From contig NZ_JACJTU010000029.1 of NCBI RefSeq assembly GCF_014698835.1, positions 28,606-92,605 of the forward strand: DNA of 64,000 nucleotides, given 5' to 3'. Shown here one piece after another: positions 8,756 through 18,181 of this stretch. This stretch comes from Nostoc paludosum FACHB-159 (GTDB lineage Bacteria > Cyanobacteriota > Cyanobacteriia > Cyanobacteriales > Nostocaceae). The number at the start of each line of letters is the position of its first letter. The stretch's first letter is position 1. The translations under genes and the position numbers were made by a program. Under the pieces are notes generated by a model, which saw only the letters and a list, made by a program, of their open reading frames with translations, did no database searches and had not been told where the DNA came from.

Positions 8756-10381
8756 ATGTTGAAATTACCAAGCATGAACCAGAAATATTTTTTACCCAAG
8801 AAATGGGCTTTGAACGCTACGGGTTGGCTAGTGTTAGAAATCATAGCAGTATTAGCATTACTCTGTCTCAGAAATTTGTTGTCTGATATCATGAGCAGAA
8901 ACGATATTGACGCTCTGCCTTTAGCGAGACAATACGCCGATCCTAACTGGGTTCCGAGAGATTGGTCTGTTAATCAACCACCTGTTTATCGAGTGTTATT
9001 TCAGAGCTTATTTGGCTCGCTCATAGGAAGTTGGGGATTTTTAGCTAGTTCTCTAATTGGTAGGTTTTTTTGCTACGCGTTGATAGCTTGGGGACTAGTA
9101 CTGATAGGCAGAAAATTAGGATTGAATTTGCCTTTGCAGCTGTTAGCAGTTGCAATGTTTCTTAAAGGAAATCAAGGTGTTGCTGCTGGAGAAAGAATTG
9201 TCGGAGTATTAGAAACGAAGATATTTGCTTATGCGATGGTCATGTTGGCCATCGCATTTATGCTGAGGAAGCGTTATCGCCTAATGGCTTTTTTGTTGGG
9301 GCTAGCAACTTCATTCCATATTTTGGTAGGCGGTTATACAACTTTATTTGTAGCAGTATGGGTGATTTTAAAACGAAAAATCTATTTTCCGAGTATGCGG
9401 GAATTGGGAATTATTATTCCGCTATACCTGATAACAAGTGTATTCGGTCTCAAAGCGGCCATTGAACAATTGTCTACCCCAACACCTGCAAGTCCGATAC
9501 CGATTTCTTATATATATGTTTTTCTGAGGATGCCCCACCACCTGAATCCTTTATCTTGGCGTGCAAATTGGTGGATAATTCCTACTTTTTACTTGGTGAT
9601 GCTTGTGAGTAGCGCTGCCGTCCTTTGGTTCAATCGTCCAACTCAAGCACTACCCGAACAGTTAGAAGAATACCAAGCTCGAATCGGACTTTTTGAGTTT
9701 ACGCTGATCAGTCTGGTTCCTTATGGACTAGGATTAGCGATCGCTCCATTCGACTCTCAAGGAACTTTACTACAGTATTATCTTTTCCGCGTAGGTGATG
9801 TAATGTTGCACCTTAACGCCTGCCTATTGTTTGCTTGTGCTTTAGATCGAATCTTCACAAGTAGAAAACAACAAAAAGTACTGGTACTGTTATGTACTAT
9901 CGTAGTGAGTATAAGCATTGTCAAAGGATTTCATAACTTCCAGAGAGAATTTCAATCTACACTTAATTTTCCTGACGAAAGCCAAGAGGTAGATCCTCAG
10001 TGGAAAGATCTGGTTACTTGGGTGCGAAAAAATACGCCCAAAAATGATATATTCGTATCTCCACCGGTTGAATTTGCCAACTTCATTTGGCTGACAGAGC
10101 GTCCAACCATTGCTAAATATAAGCTTATGGCTCAGACGAAAGCCGGAACATTAGAGTGGTTTTCCCGTATGCGAGACTTGAGTGGTAATTTTAACGGGGC
10201 CGATCCATTGACTAACTTTAGTGAGAAACTGCTTACACAAGGCTACAACAACTTGACAACAGACCAGGCTAAGGCACTAATGGTCAAATATGACGCTAGC
10301 TATTTCGTAACTCGGATTGAACATAAATTAGATCTACCAATCGCTTACCGCAATAAATCTTACGTTCTCTATAAAAAATAA
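8756..10381 (+). CDS. Polytopic membrane protein, DUF6798-like
   Basis: A 541-residue integral membrane protein with about ten hydrophobic spans (for example WLVLEIIAVLALLCL near 25, FFCYALIAWGLVLIG near 105, LGIIIPLYLITSVFGL near 222) and a soluble C-terminal domain from about 420 onward. The overall shape resembles GT-C type glycosyltransferases and the DUF6798 family; a polysaccharide role is inference only. A charged loop after the first span (SRNDIDALPLARQYADPNW) contains acidic residues where GT-C enzymes carry their catalytic aspartate. An alternative ATG lies at 8774. The gene stands alone and converges on coaR. Confidence 0.6.
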   Translation: MLKLPSMNQKYFLPKKWALNATGWLVLEIIAVLALLCLRNLLSDIMSRNDIDALPLARQYADPNWVPRDWSVNQPPVYRVLFQSLFGSLIGSWGFLASSLIGRFFCYALIAWGLVLIGRKLGLNLPLQLLAVAMFLKGNQGVAAGERIVGVLETKIFAYAMVMLAIAFMLRKRYRLMAFLLGLATSFHILVGGYTTLFVAVWVILKRKIYFPSMRELGIIIPLYLITSVFGLKAAIEQLSTPTPASPIPISYIYVFLRMPHHLNPLSWRANWWIIPTFYLVMLVSSAAVLWFNRPTQALPEQLEEYQARIGLFEFTLISLVPYGLGLAIAPFDSQGTLLQYYLFRVGDVMLHLNACLLFACALDRIFTSRKQQKVLVLLCTIVVSISIVKGFHNFQREFQSTLNFPDESQEVDPQWKDLVTWVRKNTPKNDIFVSPPVEFANFIWLTERPTIAKYKLMAQTKAGTLEWFSRMRDLSGNFNGADPLTNFSEKLLTQGYNNLTTDQAKALMVKYDASYFVTRIEHKLDLPIAYRNKSYVLYKK

Positions 10382-10504
10382 GCTAATAAGGGAACAGGCA
10401 ATAGGCAAAGAAAGTTTTTTGGGGTAGTGCTTTGACAATCACTTTATGTCCTAAACTATGGTTCAACTTATGTCAAATTCGACAACAGATTCAAAGCTAA
10501 AACT

Positions 10505-11632
10505 TCAGAGAAAATCTGCTGTTGGTTGATTGAGATAACAATGACAATCTGGTTTATCAATTAGCGATTCCACCAAAGCATTCAGGGCAGTTGCAGCTAA
10601 AGCAGCACCTCCGAAAGTTCCTTCAACTGTAATAAAAGGTATTCGTTGTTGCATTAGTTGTCGCTTAGCAGCGGGAGCATGGCTAAACCCAATAGGCATT
10701 GCAATTACGAGTGCAGGCTGAATTTTTTGATTGGCGATCGCCACGGAAACTTCTAGCAGCACCGAGGGAGCATAACCAAATACCAGCACGCAACCTGGAG
10801 TTACTTGTTGCAATTTTTGACGCCATTCTTGCTGCTGCCAAAAAGCAATTTCCGCCTCTGTGGCAGTAGTAATGTGGGGATTATCAATTAAAGTTTCAAT
10901 GCGACATCCCAAGTGAAATAATCGAGTTCGATCCAAAGCAGCAGCAACAGTTTGGGTATCGACAACAATTTGACAGCCAGAAGATAAAGCTTCTCGACTA
11001 GCTGCGATCGCATCTCGACTCAACTTGACAAAAGATACCAAGCTCACATCGCCACAAGCCAAAACCAACTGAGAAATTAAGTGTTGTTCAATTTCCGAAC
11101 GATCGGATAAATCGGGTAATAAATGTTGTAGCGATTCGCCAAAAGCCTCTGAGTGTGTGTGAATTTCGGCATCCAAACCACTCCACAATTTTTCTAATCC
11201 CCCCAATCCGGCTTGGGTTTCCACATCCAGTAACTTCAGTTGTGCTAACACTTCCGCCTGCATAATTTGACAATGGCGATCGCGTCCCAATAATCCTTCT
11301 AGCGCCGATGCAGTTTGCCGCAGTTGGGAAATTTGTTGCATCACAGCTCGATATTGCTGTTGTAGTTGCACCATCAAATTTTGATTTATGTCCGCCTCTG
11401 GTTCCACCTGCAAAATGTGGCGGATATGATTTAGCTGAAACCCTTGCTGCTTGAGTGCGACAATCCGTTGCAACCTCAGGACATCTTTTTGGGTGTAGAG
11501 ACGATAATTGCTAGGCGATCGTACTGGTTGCGGTAGCAGTCCCAATTGATGATAATGCCGCACCATACGCGGAGTCAAACCCCCACCAACTGCTTCAGTA
11601 AGTTCCTTGATAGTCAAACAAGCAGCATTCAT
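10505..11632 (-). CDS. coaR: CoaR, cobalt-responsive MerR regulator with precorrin isomerase-like domain
   Basis: A 375-residue transcription activator. Residues 1-75 form a MerR-type winged helix (TIKELTEAVGGGLTPRMVRH, YRLYTQKDVLRLQRI), followed by a coiled dimerisation helix to about 115. Residues about 165-360 match precorrin-8X methylmutase (CbiC/CobH), including the VIAMPIGFSHAPAAK segment. The C-terminus carries a Cys-His-Cys cluster (CHCYLN), as known for CoaR of Synechocystis, where it is needed for cobalt sensing. The gene diverges from coaT across the perfect operator at 11791-11816, so CoaR probably activates coaT by DNA distortion when cobalt, and possibly a corrinoid intermediate, is bound. 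Family function is established; this copy is assigned by architecture and context. Confidence 0.93.
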   Translation of the reverse strand: MNAACLTIKELTEAVGGGLTPRMVRHYHQLGLLPQPVRSPSNYRLYTQKDVLRLQRIVALKQQGFQLNHIRHILQVEPEADINQNLMVQLQQQYRAVMQQISQLRQTASALEGLLGRDRHCQIMQAEVLAQLKLLDVETQAGLGGLEKLWSGLDAEIHTHSEAFGESLQHLLPDLSDRSEIEQHLISQLVLACGDVSLVSFVKLSRDAIAASREALSSGCQIVVDTQTVAAALDRTRLFHLGCRIETLIDNPHITTATEAEIAFWQQQEWRQKLQQVTPGCVLVFGYAPSVLLEVSVAIANQKIQPALVIAMPIGFSHAPAAKRQLMQQRIPFITVEGTFGGAALAATALNALVESLIDKPDCHCYLNQPTADFL

Positions 11633-11790
11633 AATTTATTCCAAAAACGGCAAAATTTTTTGTAATTCTCCACAAGCCGCCTGAAGAGATGGCGGTGCAA
11701 CAGTTAAATTGTCGTCTTTACCCACATCCAGCTTTTGAAAAACCCTCCGCATTAACTTTGCGTTCCTTTGCGTTTCAAAATCATTATAAG

Positions 11791-11824
11791 CCTTGACATT
11801 AACATTAATGTCAAGGTTTAGCCT
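11791..11824 (+). promoter_or_regulatory. coaT promoter with MerR-type CoaR operator
   Basis: A perfect inverted repeat, CCTTGACATT-6 bp-AATGTCAAGG, spans 11791-11816. It contains a consensus -35 box (TTGACA, 11793-11798), and a -10-like TAGCCT follows at 11819-11824. The spacer is 20 bp, the overlong spacing typical of MerR-family activated promoters. It lies 28 bases before the coaT start. Confidence 0.85.
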
Positions 11825-11851
11825 GAGAAAGTCCCTCTTAATTCACCTCTC

Positions 11852-13792
11852 ATGCTTTACCCACAGCGTTTTACCCAATTCACCAGAGAACACGCAGATA
11901 TCTTAGCAGCCCTCCTTTGTGGCTTGCTCTTATTTCTCGGATGGTTCGCCCTACATCTCGGTGCTTTGGAATTAGCGCTACTGCTGCTACCTGCTGCTTA
12001 CATTATTGGTGGTTACGAAAGTGCGCGGGAGGGACTGACTACCCTTTTCAAAGAAAAAGAACTCGATGTCGATTTGCTGATGATTGTCGCCGCCATTGGT
12101 GCTGCTAGTTTGGGCTTATGGCGAAGAGAATATCATTTAATTATTGATGGGGCAATTTTGATTCTCATTTTTGCCATCAGTGGCGCACTCGAAGGCTATG
12201 CCATGCAGCGAACTGAACGGAGTATTCAGAGTTTGATGAGTTTGACACCAGACACCGCAAGGATTTTGCTTCAGGGAAGGGAAGAGGAAGTTTCTATCAG
12301 TCAGCTAAAAGTTGGTGATGAAATTGTCGTTAAACCCGGAGAGTTAATTCCCACAGATGGAATTATCGTGTCTGGTTATAGTACCCTCAATCAAGCCGCA
12401 ATTACAGGCGAGTCTTTACCTGTAGAGAAAACAGTCGGTGCAGAAGTTTTTGCCGGTACACTCAACGGCTATGGTGCATTGCAGATTCAAGTCCACAAAC
12501 CAGCCCAAAGTAGCTTGATTCAGCGGGTGATTCGTTTGGTGGAACAAGCAAAGACACAAGCGCCTCCTTCGCAAGAATTTATCGATCGCTTTGAAAAAGC
12601 ATATGCCAAAGTCATTGTAGTAGCCGGGATATTACTGGCAACTTTACCGCCATTTCTCTGGGGCTGGGATTGGGAAACTACCATTTATCGCGCCCTCACC
12701 TTCTTAGTGGTAGCTTCTCCCTGCGCGTTAATGGCTGCAATTATGCCCACCCTGCTTTCCGGAATTGCCAACGGTGCAAGACAAGGGATTTTATTTAAGA
12801 ATGGCGCACAGTTAGAGAAGATAGGTAAAGTTCGGGCGATCGCATTTGATAAAACTGGTACCCTCACAACAGGACAAGTGCAGGTATTCCAAGTCATTGC
12901 AAGTAGTAAATACACACAAAAGGATGTCTTAAAAGCTGCCGCCAGTGTGGAATCATCTTCTGAACACCCCATTGGTAAGGCAATTGTACAAGCCGCTGCT
13001 GATTTGAATTGGGTTGGTGCAATCGAAGTACAAGCCATACCTGGACAGGGAATTGTAGGAATTGTCAAAGAACAACAGGTGATGGTTGGCAATGCTGCAT
13101 TTGTGCAACAGTATGTCACAAATTTGCCCGAAGAATTGCGACGAATAGCTCAATATTTGGAGCAAGAAGGTAAAACAGTGGTTTGGGTAGCAGGGGAAGG
13201 AGAGGGAGCAGAGGGGCAGAGGAGCAGAGGGGCAGAGGTGATGGGTATCATTGCCATTGCAGATGAAGTCAGAGTGCAAGCAGCAGCGACTATTAATCGA
13301 TTAAAGAAGCTGGGAGTTGAACAAATTGTCATGTTAACCGGGGATAATCAGGAAACTGCCAATAGTGTGGCCAAAGCGGTAGGAATTGAGCGCGTGTATG
13401 CTCAACTTTTGCCAGAAGATAAGCTGAATGTGATTCGTCGTTTACAACAAAAGTATCAAACTGTGGCAATGGTAGGCGATGGCATTAATGATGCACCAGC
13501 TTTAGCGCAAGCATCTGTGGGTATAGCAATGGGAGGCGCGGGTAGTGATGTAGCATTGGAAACCGCAGATATAGTTTTGATGGCAGACAGGTTAGAAAAA
13601 ATTGCTGTGGCGATACATTTGGGTAGGCGATCGCAACGCATAGTCAAACAAAATATAGTCATAGCATTGGGTTTTATTGTCTTGCTTTTAGTAGGAAACT
13701 TTCTGGGAAATATTAATTTACCCATCGGCGTCATTGGCCATGAAGGTTCCACAGTTTTAGTTACCCTCAGCGGTCTAAGATTGCTAAAGTAA
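11852..13792 (+). CDS. coaT: CoaT, cobalt-exporting P1B-type ATPase
   Basis: A 646-residue heavy-metal P-type ATPase that pumps cobalt out across the membrane. It lacks an N-terminal metal-binding domain. The metal-site motif is SPC near residue 289 (VVASPCALMAA), the phosphorylation loop DKTGT is near 333, the nucleotide-domain SSEHPIGKA is near 370, and the hinge GDGINDAPALAQA is near 545. The SPC motif, short N-terminus and divergent coaR support CoaT (P1B-4 type) over a copper or zinc exporter. The CTATAG/GAGCAGAGGGGC-type repeat inserted in frame near residues 449-463 (Gly/Glu/Arg-rich) sits in a loop of the ATP-binding domain and is probably tolerated. No SD sequence of note. Confidence 0.92.
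   Translation: MLYPQRFTQFTREHADILAALLCGLLLFLGWFALHLGALELALLLLPAAYIIGGYESAREGLTTLFKEKELDVDLLMIVAAIGAASLGLWRREYHLIIDGAILILIFAISGALEGYAMQRTERSIQSLMSLTPDTARILLQGREEEVSISQLKVGDEIVVKPGELIPTDGIIVSGYSTLNQAAITGESLPVEKTVGAEVFAGTLNGYGALQIQVHKPAQSSLIQRVIRLVEQAKTQAPPSQEFIDRFEKAYAKVIVVAGILLATLPPFLWGWDWETTIYRALTFLVVASPCALMAAIMPTLLSGIANGARQGILFKNGAQLEKIGKVRAIAFDKTGTLTTGQVQVFQVIASSKYTQKDVLKAAASVESSSEHPIGKAIVQAAADLNWVGAIEVQAIPGQGIVGIVKEQQVMVGNAAFVQQYVTNLPEELRRIAQYLEQEGKTVVWVAGEGEGAEGQRSRGAEVMGIIAIADEVRVQAAATINRLKKLGVEQIVMLTGDNQETANSVAKAVGIERVYAQLLPEDKLNVIRRLQQKYQTVAMVGDGINDAPALAQASVGIAMGGAGSDVALETADIVLMADRLEKIAVAIHLGRRSQRIVKQNIVIALGFIVLLLVGNFLGNINLPIGVIGHEGSTVLVTLSGLRLLK
13194..13238 (+). repeat. In-frame GGGGCAGA/GGAGCAGA repeat inside coaT
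   Basis: Alternating 8-bp units GGAGCAGA and GGGGCAGA occur in frame within coaT. The same string recurs inside the GH1-RmlD gene at 33707-33752 and is otherwise an intergenic cyanobacterial tandem repeat. Confidence 0.85.
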
Positions 13793-13964
13793 GGACTAGA
13801 AAGGCAAAGCCTAAATCGCGCAAGCCACAATAATAATTCGTAATTTTTACCCCACAACTTCATACCATTTCTGTATGAAGATGCGCTTATAGTCCAAGTA
13901 ATAAAGAACGAACCGCCAAGTACGCCAAGAAATAAGAAATTAAGAGATTTGGCGCAGCTTCGCC

Positions 13965-14193
13965 AGGACTTACGCACAGGTAACGGAAAATCGTAGACGC
14001 ATTAGCGAAGCGGTAGCGACGTTCGCGCAGCGGACGCACTAGAAGGAGCGTCAGCGGCTTGCCGCAGGCTACCACAGATAACGCAGAGAACACAAACAGA
14101 AGTCTGAGCGGAGGTTTCCTCCGTTGGCGCAGCCCGCGGCAGGCATCAGAACTCCGGTGAATAAGAGTTTCAGAGACTTATTGCGTAAGTCCT
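13965..14193. repeat. MITE-like element, ends AGGACTTACGCA
   Basis: Perfect 12-bp terminal inverted repeats AGGACTTACGCA (13965) and TGCGTAAGTCCT (ending 14193) enclose about 205 bp of palindrome-rich, GC-rich sequence without a transposase. This end sequence is common in cyanobacterial insertion elements. Confidence 0.7.
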
Positions 14194-14234
14194 GTTCACA
14201 AAGAAACGGTATCAGTCGTGGGGTTTTAATATCG

Positions 14235-14347
14235 GGCATTGCTGAATCTAGGGATGATTTTTACCTCACGCAAAGGCGCAAAGGCGCAAAGAATCTACCT
14301 TTAGCCTTCGTCAAAAATCTTAATTCATCCCGTCGATATGCAGTACC
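14235..14347 (+). repeat. 113-bp MITE copy A (degraded right end)
   Basis: It begins GGCATTGCTGAATC and contains the AAAGGCGCAAAGGCGCAAAG core. It is the inverse orientation of the copies at 53729-53841 and 60505-60617 and of equal length. The right end has diverged (CGATATGCAGTACC instead of ATTTATGCAACGCC). Confidence 0.75.
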
Positions 14348-14867
14348 TCTGTTATTACGCACTCAGAATGCTACCTAATCTGACATTTAGAGCAACAGCC
14401 AAGCTTGTTAGGACATCAACAGATGATAAAACTTAGACACAAAAAGAGTTTTCACCCAATCCCCAGTCCCTTACTATACCTCTAAAGTTTTTAATGACAA
14501 CTCAACTAATGACTTTACAACTACCTTTGCAAACAAAAATACCATTCATCTAGCAATATTTAACGAATGCTGAGGTTATCTTCTTATATAACCTAATTTT
14601 AGCTATTTTTCTTTTGTTTGCTAATATTTCTTGACTAAATAAATGATTTTCCAAAAAACTGCTTAAACAATTTATTATATAAATAAAATTTTCATTGACA
14701 GGTACTTTCTCCTGCGGCAGATTTATGATAGTTATTAGCGACCTAAATTTAATGCTTTTTTTTAGATAACCTGGCAAAGATTGGTAAGGTATATGCCATA
14801 ATGTCACGAGCTAGGCGTATATAAACTTATTGTTATACTTCAACACCTAAGTGCGGAAGGTATCACT

Positions 14868-14978
14868 TTGGCTACACAAAAATACAATACTACTAGCTCA
14901 ATCCGATCCTTCATCGATGGGATAAAAACCCTTGCTTTATCTGGGAATCCAATATTTGGGTCTGGATTTAATCTATAG
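14868..14978 (+). CDS. Possible 36-residue ORF upstream of the GH2 gene
   Basis: A TTG-initiated frame with a good SD (GGAAGG, 14855-14860, 7-base spacing) encodes a 36-residue hydrophilic peptide beginning ATQKYNTTSSIRSF. It ends 38 bases before the GH2 start. I do not recognise it. It could be a leader peptide, a relic or chance. Confidence 0.25.
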   Translation: MATQKYNTTSSIRSFIDGIKTLALSGNPIFGSGFNL

Positions 14979-15016
14979 CAGGGGTTGATTGAGTTATAGA
15001 TATAGGAGGAAATTTG

Positions 15017-16873
15017 ATGAAATTTTTAGATTTGGAGAATCCTGAGGTTAAATTAGCCTCTAAAACTGATAGTAATTTTGTTGACTTAGTAGCAACACAC
15101 CCGCGACCGTTGTTAAAGCGATCGCACTGGCAAACTTTAAATGGGCTGTGGAAATTCGCATTTGATGACCAAGGAAAATGTATCCAACCAGGCGATCTTA
15201 GCCAGTGGTCTCATCATATACAAGTTCCCTTTGCGCCCGAATCTACCAAAAGTGGGATTGGCGATAACGGTTTTCATGCAAATTGCTGGTACGAGCGAGA
15301 ATTTGAAACGCCACCAGGGGATGGGAGATTACTATTACATTTTGGCGCTGTAGACTATCGCGCTCGTGTGTGGATAAACGATAAATATATAGCTGAGCAT
15401 GAAGGCGGACACACTTCTTTCTCCTTCGATATTACCCATGCCTTAAATGACAGTGGGACAACAAAGGTAACAGTTTGGGCGCAAGACGACCCCCACGACC
15501 TGGCCAAACCTCGTGGGAAACAGGATTGGCAGTTGCAACCGCATAGTATTTGGTATCCTCGCACCACTGGTATTTGGCAAACAGTCTGGCTAGAACGTGT
15601 AGGTGAAACTTATATCGGTAACCTTCGTTGGATTCCCGACTGCGAACGGTGGGAAATTGGGTTTGAAGCTGGGCTGGCTGGGAATTTACCTAGTTACGGC
15701 GTCCAAATTAAAGTAAAACTCAGCACTGGCGATCGGGTGTTAGCAAGCGATACCTATGAAGTATTCAATGGAGAAATTACCCGCCGCATTGTTCTGGGCG
15801 ATCCGGGTATTGACGACTGTCGTAATGAATTACTGTGGAGTCCAGAAAAGCCGACGCTCATAGATGCCCAAATTCAGCTATGGGATAAAGATCGTCTTTT
15901 AGATGAAGTGCAATCTTATACAGCAATGCGGACTGTCAGCATTCAGCGCGATCGCTTTATGCTCAACGGTCGTCCCTACTATCTACGGCTAGTTCTCGAC
16001 CAAGGTTATTGGCCTGATACCTTAATGACACCACCCAGTGACGAAGCATTGCGACGTGATGTAGAACTCACAAAAGCTATGGGTTTTAACGGTGTCCGCA
16101 AACACCAAAAAATTGAAGACTCCCGCTTTTTATATTGGGCAGACGTTTTAGGGTTGTTAGTATGGGAGGAGATGCCCAGTGCTTACCGTTTCACGCCGAA
16201 AGCTGTGGAACGCATGACGCGTGAGTGGACGGAAATTATTAAGCGAGATGTCAGCCATCCATGTATTGTGGCGTGGGTGCCATTTAATGAATCCTGGGGA
16301 GTGCCAAATTTAGTGGAGACGGCGGCTCATCGTAACTACGTATTGGCAATGTATCATCTGACCAAGACTCTCGATCCGACTCGCCCGGTAATTGGTAACG
16401 ATGGTTGGGAAAGTACGGATACGGACATCCTTGCTATTCACGACTACGAACGCCACCCGGAACGGTTAGCCCATCGCTACAGACCAGATATTCAAGTATC
16501 CGATCTATTTGAGCGTAGCCGTCCTGGGGGACGCATTCTCACCCTCGATAACTATCCCCATCAAGGACAACCAGTGATGTTAACCGAGTTTGGTGGTATC
16601 GCTTATGCACCTCTCGATCGACCTAATGCAGACCGAGCTTGGGGATATGAAAACTGCTCGAATATCTCCGAATTAGAAATGAAATACGCTGCTTTGCTCA
16701 AAACAGTTAATGACATTGAGCTATTTAGCGGATTCTGTTACACACAATTGACTGATACCTTCCAAGAAGCTAACGGTTTATTGTACGGCGATCGCACGCC
16801 GAAATTTCCCATTGAGGCAATCCGCGCTGCAACTCTCTCAGGACAAGGATTATGTACTCCCACAAGCTGTTAA
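15017..16873 (+). CDS. Glycoside hydrolase family 2 protein
   Basis: A 618-residue GH2 enzyme (beta-galactosidase, glucuronidase or mannosidase type). Residues about 30-190 form the jelly-roll sugar-binding domain (LNGLWKFAFDD, WYEREFE, HTSFSFDIT). An immunoglobulin-like domain follows to about 300, and the TIM barrel runs from about 310. The acid/base Glu is in FNESWG near residue 425, and the nucleophile Glu is in MLTEFGG near 523. No signal peptide is visible, so it is probably cytoplasmic. The strong SD AGGAGGA at 15004-15010 sits 6 bases before ATG 15017 and favours it over the TTG one codon earlier. galT overlaps its end by 22 bases, which suggests coupled expression and a galactoside substrate; that is inference. 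Confidence 0.88.
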   Translation: MKFLDLENPEVKLASKTDSNFVDLVATHPRPLLKRSHWQTLNGLWKFAFDDQGKCIQPGDLSQWSHHIQVPFAPESTKSGIGDNGFHANCWYEREFETPPGDGRLLLHFGAVDYRARVWINDKYIAEHEGGHTSFSFDITHALNDSGTTKVTVWAQDDPHDLAKPRGKQDWQLQPHSIWYPRTTGIWQTVWLERVGETYIGNLRWIPDCERWEIGFEAGLAGNLPSYGVQIKVKLSTGDRVLASDTYEVFNGEITRRIVLGDPGIDDCRNELLWSPEKPTLIDAQIQLWDKDRLLDEVQSYTAMRTVSIQRDRFMLNGRPYYLRLVLDQGYWPDTLMTPPSDEALRRDVELTKAMGFNGVRKHQKIEDSRFLYWADVLGLLVWEEMPSAYRFTPKAVERMTREWTEIIKRDVSHPCIVAWVPFNESWGVPNLVETAAHRNYVLAMYHLTKTLDPTRPVIGNDGWESTDTDILAIHDYERHPERLAHRYRPDIQVSDLFERSRPGGRILTLDNYPHQGQPVMLTEFGGIAYAPLDRPNADRAWGYENCSNISELEMKYAALLKTVNDIELFSGFCYTQLTDTFQEANGLLYGDRTPKFPIEAIRAATLSGQGLCTPTSC

Positions 16874-17952
16874 AGCCCGACGGACGCAAACTCAAGTTAT
16901 ACAGTCGCTACCCAATAAGTGGTCAGTTAGAAGCCCCTAGCCCTAGTAACGAGCCAGTGCAAGCTAATCCCCACCTGCGCTGGCATCCCCTACGGGGGGA
17001 ATGGGTAGCTTATGCCAGTCACCGTCAAGGGCGGACATTCATGCCGCCCCCAGAATACAACCCCCTCGCACCTACCACCAACCCGGAGTTCCCAACGGAA
17101 CTACCCCAAGGTAAGTACGATGTGGCAGTGTTCGATAACCGCTTTCCCTCAATGGTTTCCACAGCGAACAATCCACCCGATACCATCGTGGAAACGTTAC
17201 CAGCGAATGGAGCATGTGAGGTAGTAGTTTTTACGCAAGATGCCCGCGCCTCCTTAAGTTCCTTAGAGTTGGATCATCTGGATTTGCTGTTAGAAGTATG
17301 GGGCGATCGCACCCGCGAACTCGGACAAAATCCCCAAATCCAGTACGTCCTGCCCTTTGAAAACAAAGGTGTAGAGGTAGGTGTAACATTGCACCATCCC
17401 CACGGACAAATTTATGCCTATCCTTTTATACCGCCGGTTCCAGCGCGAATGCTCTCAATGCAGCAGGAGTATTATCAAGAACATCGGCGGGGTTTACTGC
17501 AAGACTTGATTCTTAAAGAGATTGTAGCTAACCAGCGAATTATATATCAAGATGAGTATGCGATCGCCTTTGTCCCAGTATGCGCTCGTTACCCCTATGA
17601 AGTCTGGATTGCAACAAAAGAGCCAGTTAGTACTTTTATGGATCTGACCCCACAACAACGTTGGGGACTTGCTAAAGCATTAAAAACTGTCACTCTTAAG
17701 TATGACGGCTTGTGGAATCGCCCATTTCCTTACTTGATGGCTTGGTTTGGTGCGCCAACGGACGGTTTACCCCATCCAGAAGCGCATTTACATGCCCAGT
17801 TTTACCCACCATATCGCACAAGCGAAAGGCTGAAATATCTGGCGGGAACCGAACTCGCAGCAGGGATGTTTGCCAATGATGCTTTACCGGAGGAAAAAGC
17901 CAAGGAATTACAAGCTGTGAAGGTGAATATTGAAGAGCCGATTTCGGCATAA
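16852..17952 (+). CDS. galT: Galactose-1-phosphate uridylyltransferase
   Basis: A 366-residue GalT that exchanges UMP between UDP-glucose and galactose-1-phosphate in the Leloir pathway. The N-terminal sugar-nucleotide segment is visible (NPHLRWHPLRGEWVAYASHR, DVAVFDNRFPSM), and the catalytic HPH triad occurs in HHPHGQIYAYPF near residue 182. The C-terminal half carries the second HIT-like half-barrel (PEAHLHAQFYPPYR). Length is typical of the family. The start overlaps the GH2 stop by 22 bases, indicating one transcript. galK is 6 kb downstream on the same strand, separated by psaB, a small membrane protein and a GNAT gene on the opposite strand. Confidence 0.95.
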   Translation: MYSHKLLKPDGRKLKLYSRYPISGQLEAPSPSNEPVQANPHLRWHPLRGEWVAYASHRQGRTFMPPPEYNPLAPTTNPEFPTELPQGKYDVAVFDNRFPSMVSTANNPPDTIVETLPANGACEVVVFTQDARASLSSLELDHLDLLLEVWGDRTRELGQNPQIQYVLPFENKGVEVGVTLHHPHGQIYAYPFIPPVPARMLSMQQEYYQEHRRGLLQDLILKEIVANQRIIYQDEYAIAFVPVCARYPYEVWIATKEPVSTFMDLTPQQRWGLAKALKTVTLKYDGLWNRPFPYLMAWFGAPTDGLPHPEAHLHAQFYPPYRTSERLKYLAGTELAAGMFANDALPEEKAKELQAVKVNIEEPISA

Positions 17953-17958
17953 TTTAAG

Positions 17959-17981
17959 AGGCAATAGGCAATAGGCAATAG
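17959..17981 (+). repeat. STRR heptanucleotide repeat (GGCAATA)n
   Basis: Three copies of GGCAATA in tandem. Similar short runs occur at 10390, 25352 and 56437 (as the complement). They belong to the short tandemly repeated repetitive class typical of filamentous cyanobacteria. Confidence 0.8.
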
Positions 17982-18181
17982 GGGAATCCAAAATTAGAGG
18001 ATTTAAATGTTTACCACATCTGTGCAAAAACCGGGAAACCCTCTTTCCCCCAGCCCCCTGCCGTCCTAATTATAAGTATTCAACCGGACATGATATCAAA
18101 TTAGCGGCAAGAAGTCCGATTATTGGGCAACTTCTTTTTGTTGTTGCCTATTGCCTCCTATATCCTCCTATATATAGAAAT

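Larger units (their letters stand above)
13793..15013. other. 1.2-kb repeat-rich intergenic region
   Basis: Between coaT and the GH2 gene there are two MITE-like elements (13965-14193 and 14235-14347), an AT-rich stretch without convincing genes (14400-14820) and a possible tiny ORF (14868-14978). The longer open frames here run through the repeats and do not look coding. Confidence 0.6.

Noticed and set aside
14124..14378. 84-residue open frame
   Set aside because: It runs through two MITE-like repeats and has no family resemblance; repeat-derived.
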